Source of the DNA: Hymenolepis diminuta
Taxonomy: Eukaryota; Platyhelminthes; Cestoda; Cyclophyllidea; Hymenolepididae
Length of the DNA stretch: 64,000 nt
NCBI GenBank assembly: GCA_900708905.1
Contig: CAADRB010000011.1
Location: forward strand, 2,887,981 to 2,951,980
Direction of reading: 5' to 3'
Made by a program: the position numbers and the translations under genes. The notes beneath the pieces are model-generated. The model was not told the DNA's origin and did not search any database. It saw only the letters and a program-made list of their open reading frames with translations. Within the stretch, counting starts at the first letter, position 1. Each line of letters begins with the position of its first letter. Positions 47,301 through 57,755 of this stretch are shown in pieces.

Positions 47301-47999
47301 TTATACTCAATCAACCAATCGAGAAGTTGGGGGAAACGAAAGCTAGCTTCACCGCAATTTGTGGGATTAGTATATAAATCAGTAGAAAAAATCAGTTTAC
47401 CTTTAGTTTGTGTTGAGGCTGAAGAATATAGGTAAAGAGAGGGAGGAAGATTAATTAGAGCGTTTAAGAATTCAAGGACATTACCTAAACACCCCCAGTT
47501 AATGAGTCATTCAGTACTGGGAAATATTTGTCACGACCATTTCGTGAAGCTAAGGCCGCGAATTTTAGCCATGGTCACGTTTAAAAATTTGATAATTATC
47601 CTCAGGTTAAAGAGGTCTACACACGTAACAAAAACTTAATAATACACCAAATGCAACATTAACCTATTTATCAACTTAATATGGCTAATAGACAAAAAAA
47701 TCGATGTAGAACTACTTATACATGGAGAGAGTGAACAATGCCCTGCGGTAGGTCTAATGTTGATTGCAAATAGGTAACAAAAATTAAAAAGTCATACACC
47801 AACCAGAAAGTTATTGGGCGCCTGTTAGCATATTAAAGGGAAAAATTTCCAGTAAGACTGCAAATTATGAATGACTTACGTCTTGCTAAACGGTGATTTA
47901 AGAAAACAAATCAGATTAAGGTAATAATAAAAATAAATTTTCGATAAATAGCATTAAAATTTAAGGGAATAAGGACTCACATTCATAAAACTCAGACAT
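35230..47999 (-). CDS. M6: Neuronal membrane glycoprotein M6 / PLP-family tetraspan protein, six coding exons
   Basis: I joined six exons on the minus strand: 47999-47981, 47207-47057, 43941-43782, 35872-35608, 35531-35407 and 35334-35230. All introns are GT-AG, phases match, and the total is 825 nt, coding for 274 residues plus stop, close to the 277-278 of vertebrate M6/PLP. Shared family features are the N-terminal C12-x2-C15 just before TM1 (21-43), TM2 (63-85), the intracellular motif C103-G-R-C106, TM3 (111-132) with W122 and P132 spaced exactly as in vertebrate M6, a large second extracellular loop (about 141-222) and TM4 (223-247). The tail ends RLKELRYYEPS..RLRH. Members act in neurite outgrowth, membrane and filopodium organisation in neurons and glia, and the N-terminal cysteines are palmitoylation sites in relatives. 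Oddity: the second extracellular loop has one cysteine (C188), where vertebrate proteins have four. Introns of 773, 3115, 7909, 76 and 72 nt hold transposon relics. Family assignment is strong; exon 1 is the least certain part. Confidence 0.9.
35407..35531 (-). CDS. M6: M6 exon 5 (end of extracellular loop and most of TM4)
   Basis: The exon lies between the acceptor TACTTGTAG (ending 35532) and the donor GTGAGT (35406-35401). It codes for 41 full codons plus two bases completing Gly199. Its product runs from LYGTDGKPLMLD through the hydrophobic stretch LIFICVAFLGSLITMLAY. Confidence 0.88.
35608..35872 (-). CDS. M6: M6 exon 4 (TM3 and large extracellular loop)
   Basis: The acceptor CATTTTAG ends at 35873 and the donor GTTAGT begins at 35607. 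The product starts LIVCLISAVLFWTLVSC, aligning without gaps after the CGRC of exon 3 to the TM3 of vertebrate M6 (conserved W and P). It ends in the loop with VIASYFTCDPTKADLSYY. Confidence 0.9.
39610..39920 (+). repeat. Dispersed repeat family B, copy 2
   Basis: It matches 15545-15885 in the same orientation, beginning at GATAATCAATTCCCACATGT and running through GTTGTCTCAAACCCGCC, CTGAGACAG and AGTCTGAGTCAAC. It lies inside M6 intron 3. The minus-strand open frames here are by-products. Confidence 0.6.
41860..42720 (+). pseudogene. Degenerate Tc1/mariner (maT-like) transposase
   Basis: Fragments in three frames follow the order of one transposase. They are an N-terminal HTH part (ALSVKAKHNQLEIATFLKV), SVKRVHGMMDENHEKSMSDI, the catalytic strand LWFFSDQK at 42261-42284 with its Asp, and PTEVPTTVIRTKFPPIVIVFGAV. 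RPYIFQRDSAP follows near 42550-42585, then MAENFHHHVTAN near 42601-42640 and a PP..SPD segment. Several frameshifts and stops (two where family members read LW) make it clearly dead. It lies within M6 intron 3 on the opposite strand from the gene. The assignment to the maT/DD37D-like branch rests on the wording of these motifs and is less certain than the superfamily. Confidence 0.8.
43782..43941 (-). CDS. M6: M6 exon 3 (TM2 and CGRC motif)
   Basis: The acceptor CTTTTCTAG ends at 43942 and the donor GTTTGT starts at 43781. The 160-nt exon codes for residues 58-110: FPYMDYTVYAIVGATG leads into TM2, followed by a short cytoplasmic loop with SCGRCMNAT, the family hallmark. Confidence 0.9.
44485..44790 (+). 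repeat. Dispersed repeat family C, copy 1
   Basis: It matches 53865-54190 and, more weakly, 61430-61640. Common landmarks are CAAAGAGTCT, ACTTCATT, TTCATGATTCGTC (CACGATTCGTCCCCTGGA here), TGCAGCAAA, GTGATTATTG/GTGCTTATTG, ACGGTTGAG/ACGATTGAG, and GAGATGGCTAAA/GAGATAGCTAAA followed by TAGYAAAGC. No coding capacity is seen. Confidence 0.6.
45264..45430 (+). repeat. tRNA-derived SINE, copy 3 (best-preserved head)
   Basis: The head reads TGGCACAATGGTTAACGTGA, a clear A-box-like start of a tRNA. The B-box region CAGAGGTTACTGATTCGATA follows after the expected spacing, then GCCATCGGCGCACGTGCAGT and a body with CAACCGGTTAGGTCTAATTA. The tail is diverged or truncated. It lies in M6 intron 2. Confidence 0.8.
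47057..47207 (-). CDS. M6: M6 exon 2 (N-terminal cysteines and TM1)
   Basis: The acceptor TGTCTTTTTCCCAAAG ends at 47208 and the donor GTAAGT starts at 47056. The product reads DESSCTRCLRSSPLASLLLM and then the rest of TM1 and a short extracellular loop ending LLEVDH. An alternative acceptor (CAG ending at 47224) is in frame but would need a start codon ending in phase 0; exon 1 at 47981-47999 fits only the chosen acceptor. Confidence 0.88.
47208..47980 (-). other. M6 intron 1 (773 nt)
   Basis: The intron runs from donor GTGAGT (47980-47975) to the acceptor ending at 47208. It holds no recognisable repeat. Confidence 0.55.
47981..47999 (-). CDS. M6: M6 exon 1 (tiny coding part: start codon plus five codons)
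   Basis: ATG at 47999-47997 opens MSEFYE plus one base, followed at once by GTGAGT. Joining to exon 2 gives MSEFYESDESSCTRC. The phase matches, and the length before the first CxxC agrees with vertebrate M6/PLP, where the first coding exon is likewise very short. It sits 83 bases from a CCAAT box. The call is inference, since a 19-nt coding segment cannot be proven by eye. Confidence 0.65.
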
Positions 48000-48042
48000 C
48001 CTATCACCCCAATATGCCGTGACGAGTGATTTTAACTGTGGC

Positions 48043-48154
48043 TATATGATCGCAAGCCCGTGGCTGACCTCATAGAACTGACCAATCAGAGATCTAAGCT
48101 AGGAGGCTGCTGACTAGAGTTATACTATAGGCTGACATGTGATGTTGTGATTGG
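48043..48154 (-). promoter_or_regulatory. Candidate M6 promoter with two inverted CCAAT boxes
   Basis: CCAAT at 48082-48086 (in ACCAATCAGA) and its inverted form ATTGG at 48150-48154 (in GATTGGTT) flank a locally less AT-rich block. A weak TATA-like CATATAG on the minus strand lies at about 48043-48049. These are 45 to 155 bases upstream of the predicted M6 start codon, so the 5' UTR would be very short. Confidence 0.4.
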
Positions 48155-48610
48155 TTAACTAGTAGTGCGCACGTGCTAACTCGTCTAGTGTGCGGCATGC
48201 TAATTTCATTAACCAAGTAAAAGGATTATGATTTTTACCCGAGAATTAGGGTACGCTTTAGAAATGCCCAGTAATCACATTGTCGGAACTGTTAAACATC
48301 TGGAAAAAGGAATATGAAGGGTGAAAAAAAGAATTATTTCGCGCAGATGTGTGCAAATAGACGCTGAAGTTTATTTAGCCATTTGAGGATATTTTTAGAA
48401 TACAGAAGTGGGCTTACATCAGTGCTTGGTGAAGCGTCCAAAATGTAAATTATCAGAAAAGAAGGCTTTTCCTAGTGGCATCTAAAACCCTTTCTCTTAC
48501 AGTGTTTGTGGTAGCACAGATTGAAATGTATTTAAATATATTTTTGTTTACAACGTAAAACGAGTCAATTTTCACTTCGACGTAATTAATTTTGGTTTAA
48601 GAAACCATAA
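48155..48610. other. Gene-free flank upstream of the M6 gene
   Basis: Nothing recognisable apart from ordinary AT-rich sequence. Confidence 0.4.
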
Positions 48611-48611
48611 T

Positions 48612-48840
48612 AGCTTTGCCATTGTAGCGGTTAACGCGCTCATTTGCGGGGTAAAAGGTTGCAAAATCGATGTCCATTGGTGCTCGATCAGTGAACGGAA
48701 TGGTCAATCGCACTTCTTAATTCTGGCTAATAAAGTGGGTGGCAAGATCCGAGTTTTTTACCGGGGAGACTCCAGGATGCCAATCCTCTTCCCAAAGATG
48801 AGTGCTGGTAAGGTTTTCCAAACCGGACCAGGGAGTTAAA
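48612..48840 (+). repeat. tRNA-derived SINE, copy 4
   Basis: The head TTGTAGCGGTTAACGCGCTC is an A-box-like start. GTCCATTGGTGCTCGATCAG and AATGGTCAATCGCACTTC follow, then a body with ACCGGGGAGACTCCAGGATG and the tail AAGATGAGTGCTGG. It is full-length and the clearest copy of the tail. Confidence 0.8.
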
Positions 48841-51800
48841 TAATGCCTCAGCCATCACACTACGTTCATAAATATATATTCTCATCTTACTAAAGACGAA
48901 ATTTGATATTCACGTCAGTTTTTTAGGTAAGCATGATACGTCTGAAAGGAAATCAAGAAAAAAAAATTAAAATTAGAGACCGACTGATTAATTGACATTA
49001 AATTGTTTATTCAAATTATTTCCAATAGTTTATAATTGGAAGGGACGACGTAACTTAGGACATATTATTGTGAGTACACAAATACGTTTATTTATTCTTT
49101 CAGAGAAACTGGCGAACTAAGTCTGGTATTTTCACTACACTCACTCCTGAATACTGAATTTTTCAAAGAGATCCATCCAGTAGATGGAAGTACAATAACT
49201 GATGCTTTTTCATTAATTATATTAAATAAGAACTGATTTGGGGAATGTAATTATGAATTTGCGAACGAACGCAAATGTCCGTTCATAAAAACCGACGTCC
49301 AGTTTGTTTTTCCAACCAATAACCTTTAAATTAAACACTGACCTAATTTACCATTCTCAAAACCTTAAAATATCTCATGGTCTTAAATTCAATTATTATA
49401 CAAACTCGACTGAACTCTATTTATATGACCAACGTTTTCTAAAATTCCATTCTTATCTTCCTCCAACAACTATATATTTGCAGCAGCGAAATTTCTATCT
49501 GGCTCTTATCTTTGATCGATCATTTAGGTTTAAAAATGATATGGGGTTCAAGATAGGTTACAGAAATTGTTAATCGACGTACATTGTTAGTGGAATAATC
49601 GTTCCCACATAATACGTGGATTGATGCGTTGGGGCTGCCCGAGTGCTAAATTCAGCCGTAAAATTCCTTGCAATTTTTCTGACTCTCAAGGCATATCGGT
49701 AATCGATTTCTGTTTTTATCACATTAGAAACACCGATTATTTATGCCCCCAGTTTAGACACTTGTTTTTCTGCTCTTCCAATTCTTATCCCAATTCCAAC
49801 TTTTGCCTCTGACCCCTTGTAGTTGTTCAATATACCTATGGTCCCGCTCACACCGCAGATTTCTGAGTTGGACAAAGGCTGTTGAATTTTGATAGTTTCT
49901 AGAATGATTCTTAGTTTTGCAGGAGGATTTACCTTACCATAACAGAGTGGCATTCTTTAAAAGATGAATAGAAAATTAGGTCTCAAGGCTCAGTCGTTCT
50001 ATATAATGTTAGATTTTCATGCCTGCATCTACAGTAAACACCAAGTTTTTCATTAAAACTGATTCAATACAGTCTTTCTGTTGATTCTACTCTGTCCTTT
50101 CGAAGTTATTAAAAGAGCGTAGCTCTAAATTTAAATTAAATCTTAATGGGTTTTAGATGAATCAATTCCAAGTGGAATTTGTGCCTGTTTAGCATTAATA
50201 TTTTTCGAATACAATTGAATATGCTGATTCGATGGCGAAACACTAATGTAATAATTTTGACCTACATATTTTGCAAATACTGGGTTGTTCATTCAAGGAT
50301 TCGTAATCATAGAACAGAATGCCCTTAAACGAATACCTATGTTCGCTTAAGTTCGTTGCTAATGTTACAACAATAATGCAATTCTACTGTTTCAAGAATA
50401 CAAAGTAATTTTATTGACGGGGAAAACACTGTATCAACTTTAAATTATCCTTGATGAAAGAAAAGAAGAATGAAATTCGAAGAAGTTCAACCAGAAAAAC
50501 CTAATATCCTTTGGCTAAGTTAGTTGAGTTTAGAATGTTATTGAGTACAATCAACACATTCGTCCTTGTAACCGAAGCCCACCTACATATCGATTATTGA
50601 TTTTCACCAGCTGTGCCCCGTTATGACTCAGTGCAAATTCTCAGTACAAACGTTTGTTTTCCATCTTTTAATTCCTCCTTATTCATTTTTCTAACTCTTT
50701 CTGCCTGTGAACAAATATGCCTCTGGTCCACCCCTCAAATATTTGACCCGATATGGGAAAAGAGGAATCACTTAGAAAGATTTTTAATTTTGTAAGAATT
50801 TTTTATTTATAAAAAGATATCAGATTCTTATTCCCTTAAAACACTATGATGACCCGTGAAAGGACTCATTTTTTCCCGAAACAGATTGAATGGATTTAAA
50901 ATTTGAAGAAAGGTTGCTTCTGAAACCGTGAAAAATATATATTCCACTTTCCTTGCTATAAACTGGAATAATAAATCAATTTTGTCAGAAAAATCTTATC
51001 AGGGATGCAGATTGAACATACACAGCCTTTATTATATAGTTTACAGAGGGGAGGAGGAAGGTAAATTGGGGACTTTTAGCCTTGAAACCAAGACTTCTAT
51101 ATGGCTTCAACTTTATGTTGAACTACGTTAGTTGGGAATCTTAAGAGCTCTCAGTTTTAGCTCAGCTTTGCGAGGTAGGGAACAAAATCTAGTTGATATT
51201 GGTCTTCATAATCGAAGGTTTACAGTCATTAAAATTTTCCGAATGTCAGGTCAAATTCTTCGGATTAAAAAGACTGAATATACCCAAATAGACCAAGTTT
51301 ATAACATTGGGAGATGGTGGCATTGCCATTATGAGATGTACAGAACTGATTCTTGCTAGGTTATTTTGATTCCTATTATTTTAAATAAAGATTTTAAAGC
51401 CAGTATCCGAACTCTTCCATTTAAATATTTCAATACAAAAGTAATTTCTTCGCTTGCAGTCATGTATAGTCTAGGTAGTAGTGGTTACAGTTTCTTCACT
51501 GTTAGGACTGTTAAAACGCGATCATATGCATTTCATTGAAAACTTGATTATAACCATGTTTGGTAATGATATATCGTGATTAATGTTAAATCTATTACCG
51601 TTGTAAAACCCGATGAGCCATATTTCGGTGAATTCCGGTAATATGTACATTTTTACAGTATTTCGCTAGGGCAGTTGATAGCATGACATATGAGTAAGTT
51701 ATAAATACATAATTATCTAATTTCATGAATTTGCCTAATGATAAAGTTTTAGGTGAGAATATTAAACAAACTACAGTGGTACAGATCTACAATTCAGCAA

Positions 51801-53860
51801 AAAACTTATAAGCTTCGTCTGTAGAACCATATATAAAATAATGAGGTAAAAAACCATAGGATCGAGAAGATGGTAAGAAACTCAAGAATGGAAATGAAAG
51901 TACTTAGCCCTCTTGGTTACTGAATCAATGTTACAAATACCCAGAGCATAAAATTAATGACATTTTGATAATCTGTAAAAATGGGTTAATAGCATGACAT
52001 GTGACAAAGAATTGTCACTCATCATACTTGAGATGGTCTCTCGAATAGAAGAGAATTTCGCACCTTGTTTTACATTTAGGACACAGAATATGTCCTAGAA
52101 ACTCCCCTTTATTTGTTTATATATTAAAGCATGTGAAACAGACCTGCAAAACACAGCGCTTTTGAACCTTAATTAAATGGGTGTATTCAGCTTCTCCTAG
52201 TCTTCTGACTTTGGGTATAAAGAGGCTGACAATATAGCGGCCTTAGGATAGTTGAAAGTTTAACCCTCCAGGTTTTGAGGTTAGTAGCTTAAAACTGGAG
52301 GCATCCTAGAAGCTGGAGAAAGTTCTAATCATGTGTCACGACAAGGTCGTCCTGCATACACTGATATTTGACCAAGGGAAATGCATTTGCAATTTTTTAA
52401 AAATTTTTTTTGCAGTGATTTTCCGAAAAAGATCTCGCTAGCTTGTATCAGCCAACGATTCTCTAACTCTTAATATGGGTGCGGTATCATCATCCAATAA
52501 TTCTTAAACTCGGTCACTTCGGATGTAATATATCAACGTCAGTAAGACGAATCAGAACTCGATGAGATTAAGAAAATACGAATAAATGCATAAATGAACC
52601 AGCCTGATCATGAATTTTCCCCCACATAGTTTTAAAGCTAAGTTCCAACCAAATACTTTTATAAAAATTCAATGAAAGATTTTAGAGCCAAGAGGCCCTA
52701 ACCGCAACTGGAGCTATATGGAAATTTTGGTTTCAAGACTGAAATCTCCAATGACCTTTCTTATTACATCAATGAAAATTATTCTGAAATCTGTGCTTCC
52801 TTTGTTCGAATAGTATCTTTAGTACGACCTTTTGTTCAAATGGACAAAAGTATTAAAATCTTAGGAGTGATATTAATAGGCGTTTTGCAGAGGATTCAAA
52901 GTAAATGTTCGCAAAGAACATGTATAAACAATGGCTGCAGAATTGTATTAATAATGGATTATAAAGAAAATGGTGAGAGGTCTCAAAAATGGAAAACGGA
53001 TCACCTAATCCTCTTAACTTACTAAAACAATGTAACCAGTCTCTATGCAAAATCTTCTGGCAAATTTATTCCATGTTATTAGACAGAAAGAAGGTTTATA
53101 AATAAAGAATCTAATAATTCTGAGAAAAAAAGTATTGAACTATCTGTTCTCACAAAGGTGCGTTGTGCTTCTCTTTCCGCGATCTTATGGAGTTAAATTA
53201 CAAATCTTTGCTTTCGTATAAAATTGCAGAATATTTAAATCTGAAATGGCAAAACCTGATATTATTTTAAAGAGATTTAAAAATTAACCCTTATACTCGA
53301 CCGATCAAACTCACCCTTTAAATACAGGACTTTAGTATTGAGAGGCACACATTAATAATGGTCATATTATGTATATATGAAAAATGAGATTATTACTTCA
53401 ATCAACTGGATGCTTACTATCACTTATTACTAACAGTAACAGTGGAAAACTTTTGCAACTTTTAGAGACAAAGAAGGAAAACATGATATCAAAATTTATG
53501 CTCTTTTTTGAAATATAGAATTGTTCGGTTGTCCACTTTGTACAAGAGGTACAATTATCTATGTATTACGTAAATGTTCCAAAGCCCTTTTTCATTTTTT
53601 GATGCGAGGATTTCTGGATGAGCTCATGTCTACACTACTCAGAACTTATTGACTAACTGATACATTTCCTAGAAAAATCAATGATAACCTTGCATCGCAA
53701 TTTCATATACCACCTTTATCTATTCGGATATTAGCATTGATATAATGTGATCACCCACAGTAAAAGAATTTACTTTTTAACTGTAGAAAGCGCCTGAAAT
53801 ATATTAATAGAAAGTCCGGGCAAGTTATAAAAGGGAGAACATAAAAAGGATGCTGACAGC
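48841..53860. other. Gene-poor stretch
   Basis: No gene supported. Open frames of 60-90 codons (for example 50928-51131 and, in the same frame after a stop, 51132-51359) show no motif, splice context or promoter. The ATG followed by GTAAGG on the minus strand at 49940-49932 could be taken for a first exon but is not needed by the M6 model. Confidence 0.35.
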
Positions 53861-53864
53861 ATCG

Positions 53865-54190
53865 TCAAGGTATCAAAGAGTCTTACTTCATTTGATTTTT
53901 GAATTCGGATTTTACAATATTTGTTAAGTGGGTAGTTCACGCACCAGAACCTCAATTTCATGATTCGTCACCTGGACTGCAGCAAATAATTGTTCAAGTC
54001 TCCGAGTGCTTATTGTCCGGTTTTTTAATCAGGATGGCTAATTTTGTCACTTTACTCCATTTGTTCTTTCAACGATTGAGGAAGCCAAATGATCTTAAAT
54101 GATATTCAACAGCTTACTCAATCTTAATAAACCTGAATGAGATGGCTAAAAATTGTAACCTAGCAAAGCTCCATAAGATATGTTCACTTG
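53865..54190 (+). repeat. Dispersed repeat family C, copy 2
   Basis: It shares the ordered landmarks of copy 1 (44485-44790), including CAAAGAGTCTTACTTCATT, TCATGATTCGTCACCTGGAC, TGCAGCAAATAATTG, ACGATTGAGGAAG, GAGATGGCTAAAAATTG and AGCAAAGCTCC. The divergence is considerable. The open frames at 53770-53961 and 53899-54102 are by-products. Confidence 0.6.
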
Positions 54191-54591
54191 AAGCGAAATT
54201 CGATTTACCAAAAATATAAACATTTTCGGCTGTATTATTTTGAGTTCCTCTTTATCAGATCATAATTGATATAAATACTGTCATTTGTTATCAAGTCAAT
54301 CAGGTACATATAATCGTCTACTAATGTTAACCTGATTAAATGATTGTCCTTGGCAAAATATCAGAACTGAAATTGATTTGTTGTATGTTTAAAAAAGAAA
54401 GTTTAATGAAATTTTTTTATAATTAGCACCTCTAATAATTGTTGTTCGTAAGCGCTGCAATGGAAGTGTCAACTAACATTCATATTTGAAGGTTCTCTGT
54501 CGAGATATTCGGGTTTTTTATCCGTCTGTTATTTAATTTAACCTTTGGAATGTCGGTGAATGATTTTCGAAAGCGTAACACTTTTTAATAA

Positions 54592-54800
54592 GTAAGCAAT
54601 GTTTAACGGTATTGTCTGCAAAGTCAAAGGTCATGGGTTCAATTTCATTAGTTCACACAAGATGAATGGATTGGTTAGCCACGGTGATCAAGGCTGACTA
54701 ACAGAGGGGATAGCAGAATTCCAGTTTCTCACCTAATACACTCCATGGTGTCTTTTCTATGTCCGAGATGAGTGCGCGAAACGCCTTCCTAAAAGGCACA
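54592..54800 (+). repeat. tRNA-derived SINE, copy 5
   Basis: The head AGTAAGCAATGTTTAACGGT leads to a well-kept B-box, AAAGGTCATGGGTTCAATTT. A diverged body comes next and then the tail CCGAGATGAGTGCGCGAAAC. The minus-strand open frame across 54698-54937 is a by-product. Confidence 0.75.
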
Positions 54801-57515
54801 GTGATCAGCGTGCCAATTGGTGCACATCCTGAAGTGATGTGGGTGATCAACCCCACTGAATAACTCCGACCAACAAGGGAGAGAGTAGAATGTGATTTCT
54901 CATAAAAGTGGTTACAGGATACCTTACCTCTACGCAAGTTAAACGTTGGTGAAACTCATTCTAATGGGCTTGGGAAGTTTGCATTACTCTAAATTAATTC
55001 TGTTACGGAAAACTATTTGGGCATTTTAGGCATTTATTTAAGGAATAATTAGGGTACGCTGATTCATAAAGATAGGACAATAGATCATTTGAAAAATTTG
55101 CGAAATACTAACTTGAGTTCCCTCGGGACAATAAATTACCCGCTCGCTAATTTAAATTTCAGCTCATCCATATGCATTTGTAGAGATCACGGCATGTTTA
55201 AACTTCGTTGTTGACAAACTGTGTTTAATTTACGACGTCTGAAATTGTAAATCGTTTACTTCCGCCCTAATTATATATTTTGTCAAACGGTTGTAGTTAA
55301 GACGGTGGGTCAAATAGGTATGCTGTTTTTAAGATTTCACTGAGTTAATGTTCTTAATGCTTCAGCCGTCAAATAACAAAGACTTTCTTCCCCTTCATTT
55401 CCTTTGTTGATCATTTAGTTTTCTGTTAACAAATCATTGCTCTTTTAAATACCGGCGACGAGGAAGTGCGTTTAATTTATGATATCTGAAGATTTTGTCT
55501 ACGCCAGCTTTAATTACAAATTTTGTGGAATCGTTGCAATTAAGAAAGTTTTTAATTGTGATCCTGTCAGTTACGAGGATGATACTTCTACTTATTTACC
55601 AATTATATAAATATTCTGTCATAGCCTCTGTATTCTTTTTATCTTGGGTAGAAAATTTCATAAAGTTAGAAAAGTTTAGTTTTTATCTGCCCACATTAGT
55701 ATCTCCTAAGTTTAAGTCTCCCTCAGTTTTTAATTTATGCATATTTAATTTTCCACAATTAAAATAACGCGAACTTTCTTCATTCCTGTATAAGAGATCC
55801 TGAACGCTTGATCTAATGACTACAGGATATCCCTCATATTTTGTGAGTAAATGTGAAATAACAAACTCTAGTTAAAGTCATTAACGAATATGTCTTCAGT
55901 AAACTACTCCCATTCTGATTTATCTTTCTTGTCAATGTCCGTGAGTAGTTCAGAATTTCTTTGAAGATCATATAATCTATTCCTTTTCCTATTGATTAAA
56001 TGAAATTAGGTAGTGGAATATTGTAACGCTCAGTCCTTAACACTATCATTTTATTTGTTTCGTTGATTCAATGAAAAAAAGAAAATAACTGCCGGTAATT
56101 CTTACCACGAATATAAGCAAAATTAGAATTATATCTACTTTATGAATACCAATAACCATGATAAGAGTGAAGATTGAGTGAATTATTTATCTGAAGCCGA
56201 GTTTTAATTAACCCATCTTTGTTCTTAAGGCCAGCCTTGGTTGAGAACATTAACTTAGTCTGCGGGTTGACTCAATGACTATTGAGGAATTAATGTACTA
56301 GATGCGAGCTATTATTATAATAATGTTAATGAAGACATTATAATGATACGGTTTGGTATGAAAGTGATTCACTCTTTCGATGTTACCATTTTTCCATCTT
56401 CACAACTGGAGTGGCTAGTGCGCATATGCATAGTATAAATACTTACGAACAATTATCGGTTAAACAAAACTAAAAGTGCATGTTGAAACAACGGGCGCTT
56501 TAAATAAGAATTACTAGGTTATAGATTTACAAATTTCTGGATACCTTGCGTACACTTTTAAAGTAAGTTACAAATTCATGTACATCCCTAGTAGCTATGG
56601 TAAAATTTAGACCATAATCAAAATTTTTTGCAAAATTCAAGACACAGCAAATAACGAGGATTCACTTGATATTTTCTGACAAAAACAAAACTTAACCGTT
56701 GTTATGACATTTAATTATTCTCTAGTTGTGACAAATTCATCATTTTCTGAATGTGAGAATGCAAATATCTCATGAAGTAAAACTATGGAAGACACAGAGA
56801 CTGTTGTATAAATGTGAACCTTGAAACAGTGACAAGTGGTGTCAATTCTAACTTAAAAATTGATTTTCTATTAACATAAAGCACTATAATCGCATGTCCT
56901 TAATTGCAACTTTCATAAATCGAAAAATTGTTGAAAATCAATGTGAAATAGTTGTAGGTAAGGCCTCCATGTTGTAGGTACTTCAGATTTTGTGTAATAA
57001 ATCAGATACAAGAATAAGCTGATTTATTTTCCCTAGTTTTCTCCATTTTAATTGTTAGTTCCTGCATTTTTCAATTTAATTTTTTATAACGGTACAAATA
57101 CTCAGATTCCACAAGGAGGAGCAAGACTTAAAACACAAAATTGTGGACTTTTATACAGAAAATAAGATTGTGCAAATCAAATTGATACAGTAGAAATGCT
57201 TAACTGGATGGCCATTAATTTTAGCAATGACGAGATTATATCATCAAGCACGATTTTAGATAATCCATTGCAAGCGATCTGAAGCACCAGGAGCAACAAA
57301 ACAAATCATTGACCCTAGGTCTGAATCTCTTTTACTTTTCGTTTTCTACCTTAATTTGCCATCATGATTTCGGATAAGTTTCCATATAGTGAATACAATG
57401 GGAATAGGTTATCAATAATATCCTCTAATATCTATTCCACGTATTTTGTCAGGTTATAACAAAGATTCTATTCATTTTTTAATTTGAATTAACGTGAAAA
57501 TTTTGACAAAAATAC
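54801..57515. other. Gene-free AT-rich stretch
   Basis: No gene or repeat is recognised. The 90-codon frame at 55495-55767 looks hydrophobic only because of its T-rich sequence. Confidence 0.4.
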
Positions 57516-57521
57516 ATTTAT

Positions 57522-57755
57522 TTAGTGTTCAACATAGTCACTATTTTCATTAATTACCTCTTCCCATTTCGTCATAAGCTTTCTGATTCCTCTTTCATAG
57601 AATTCAGCCACTTTGGACTCAAAAAAGAAACTAGCTTCATTTCCACCTTGAAGTAAGCCTTTGTCCCGTTAAATGGATCTGTAAGCTACTGAAAAGATAA
57701 GAATGGGTTGGTGCAAGGTCGGGAGAATATGGTGGGTGATGCATAAATGCCTTTG
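57522..57755 (-). pseudogene. C-terminal remnant of a mariner transposase
   Basis: On the minus strand MHHPPYSPDLAPTHSYLFSS (from about 57742 downward) is the motif around the third catalytic Asp of mariner transposases (HPPYSPDLAP). After a frame disruption, VAEFYERGIRKLMTKWEEVI and NENSDYVEH follow, with a stop at 57524-57522, matching the C terminus of the family. Only about 75-80 residues remain; the first two catalytic Asp regions are missing. It is not clear whether this belongs to the same subfamily as the element at 1-485. Confidence 0.85.

Noticed and set aside
49932..49953. Alternative first exon for M6 (ATGCCACTCTGTTATG then GTAAGG)
   Set aside because: The phase also fits exon 2, but the exon at 47981-47999 is nearer, sits next to CCAAT boxes and has an equally good donor. 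Junction reads would decide.
54698..54937. 79-codon minus-strand frame
   Set aside because: It is antisense to SINE copy 5.
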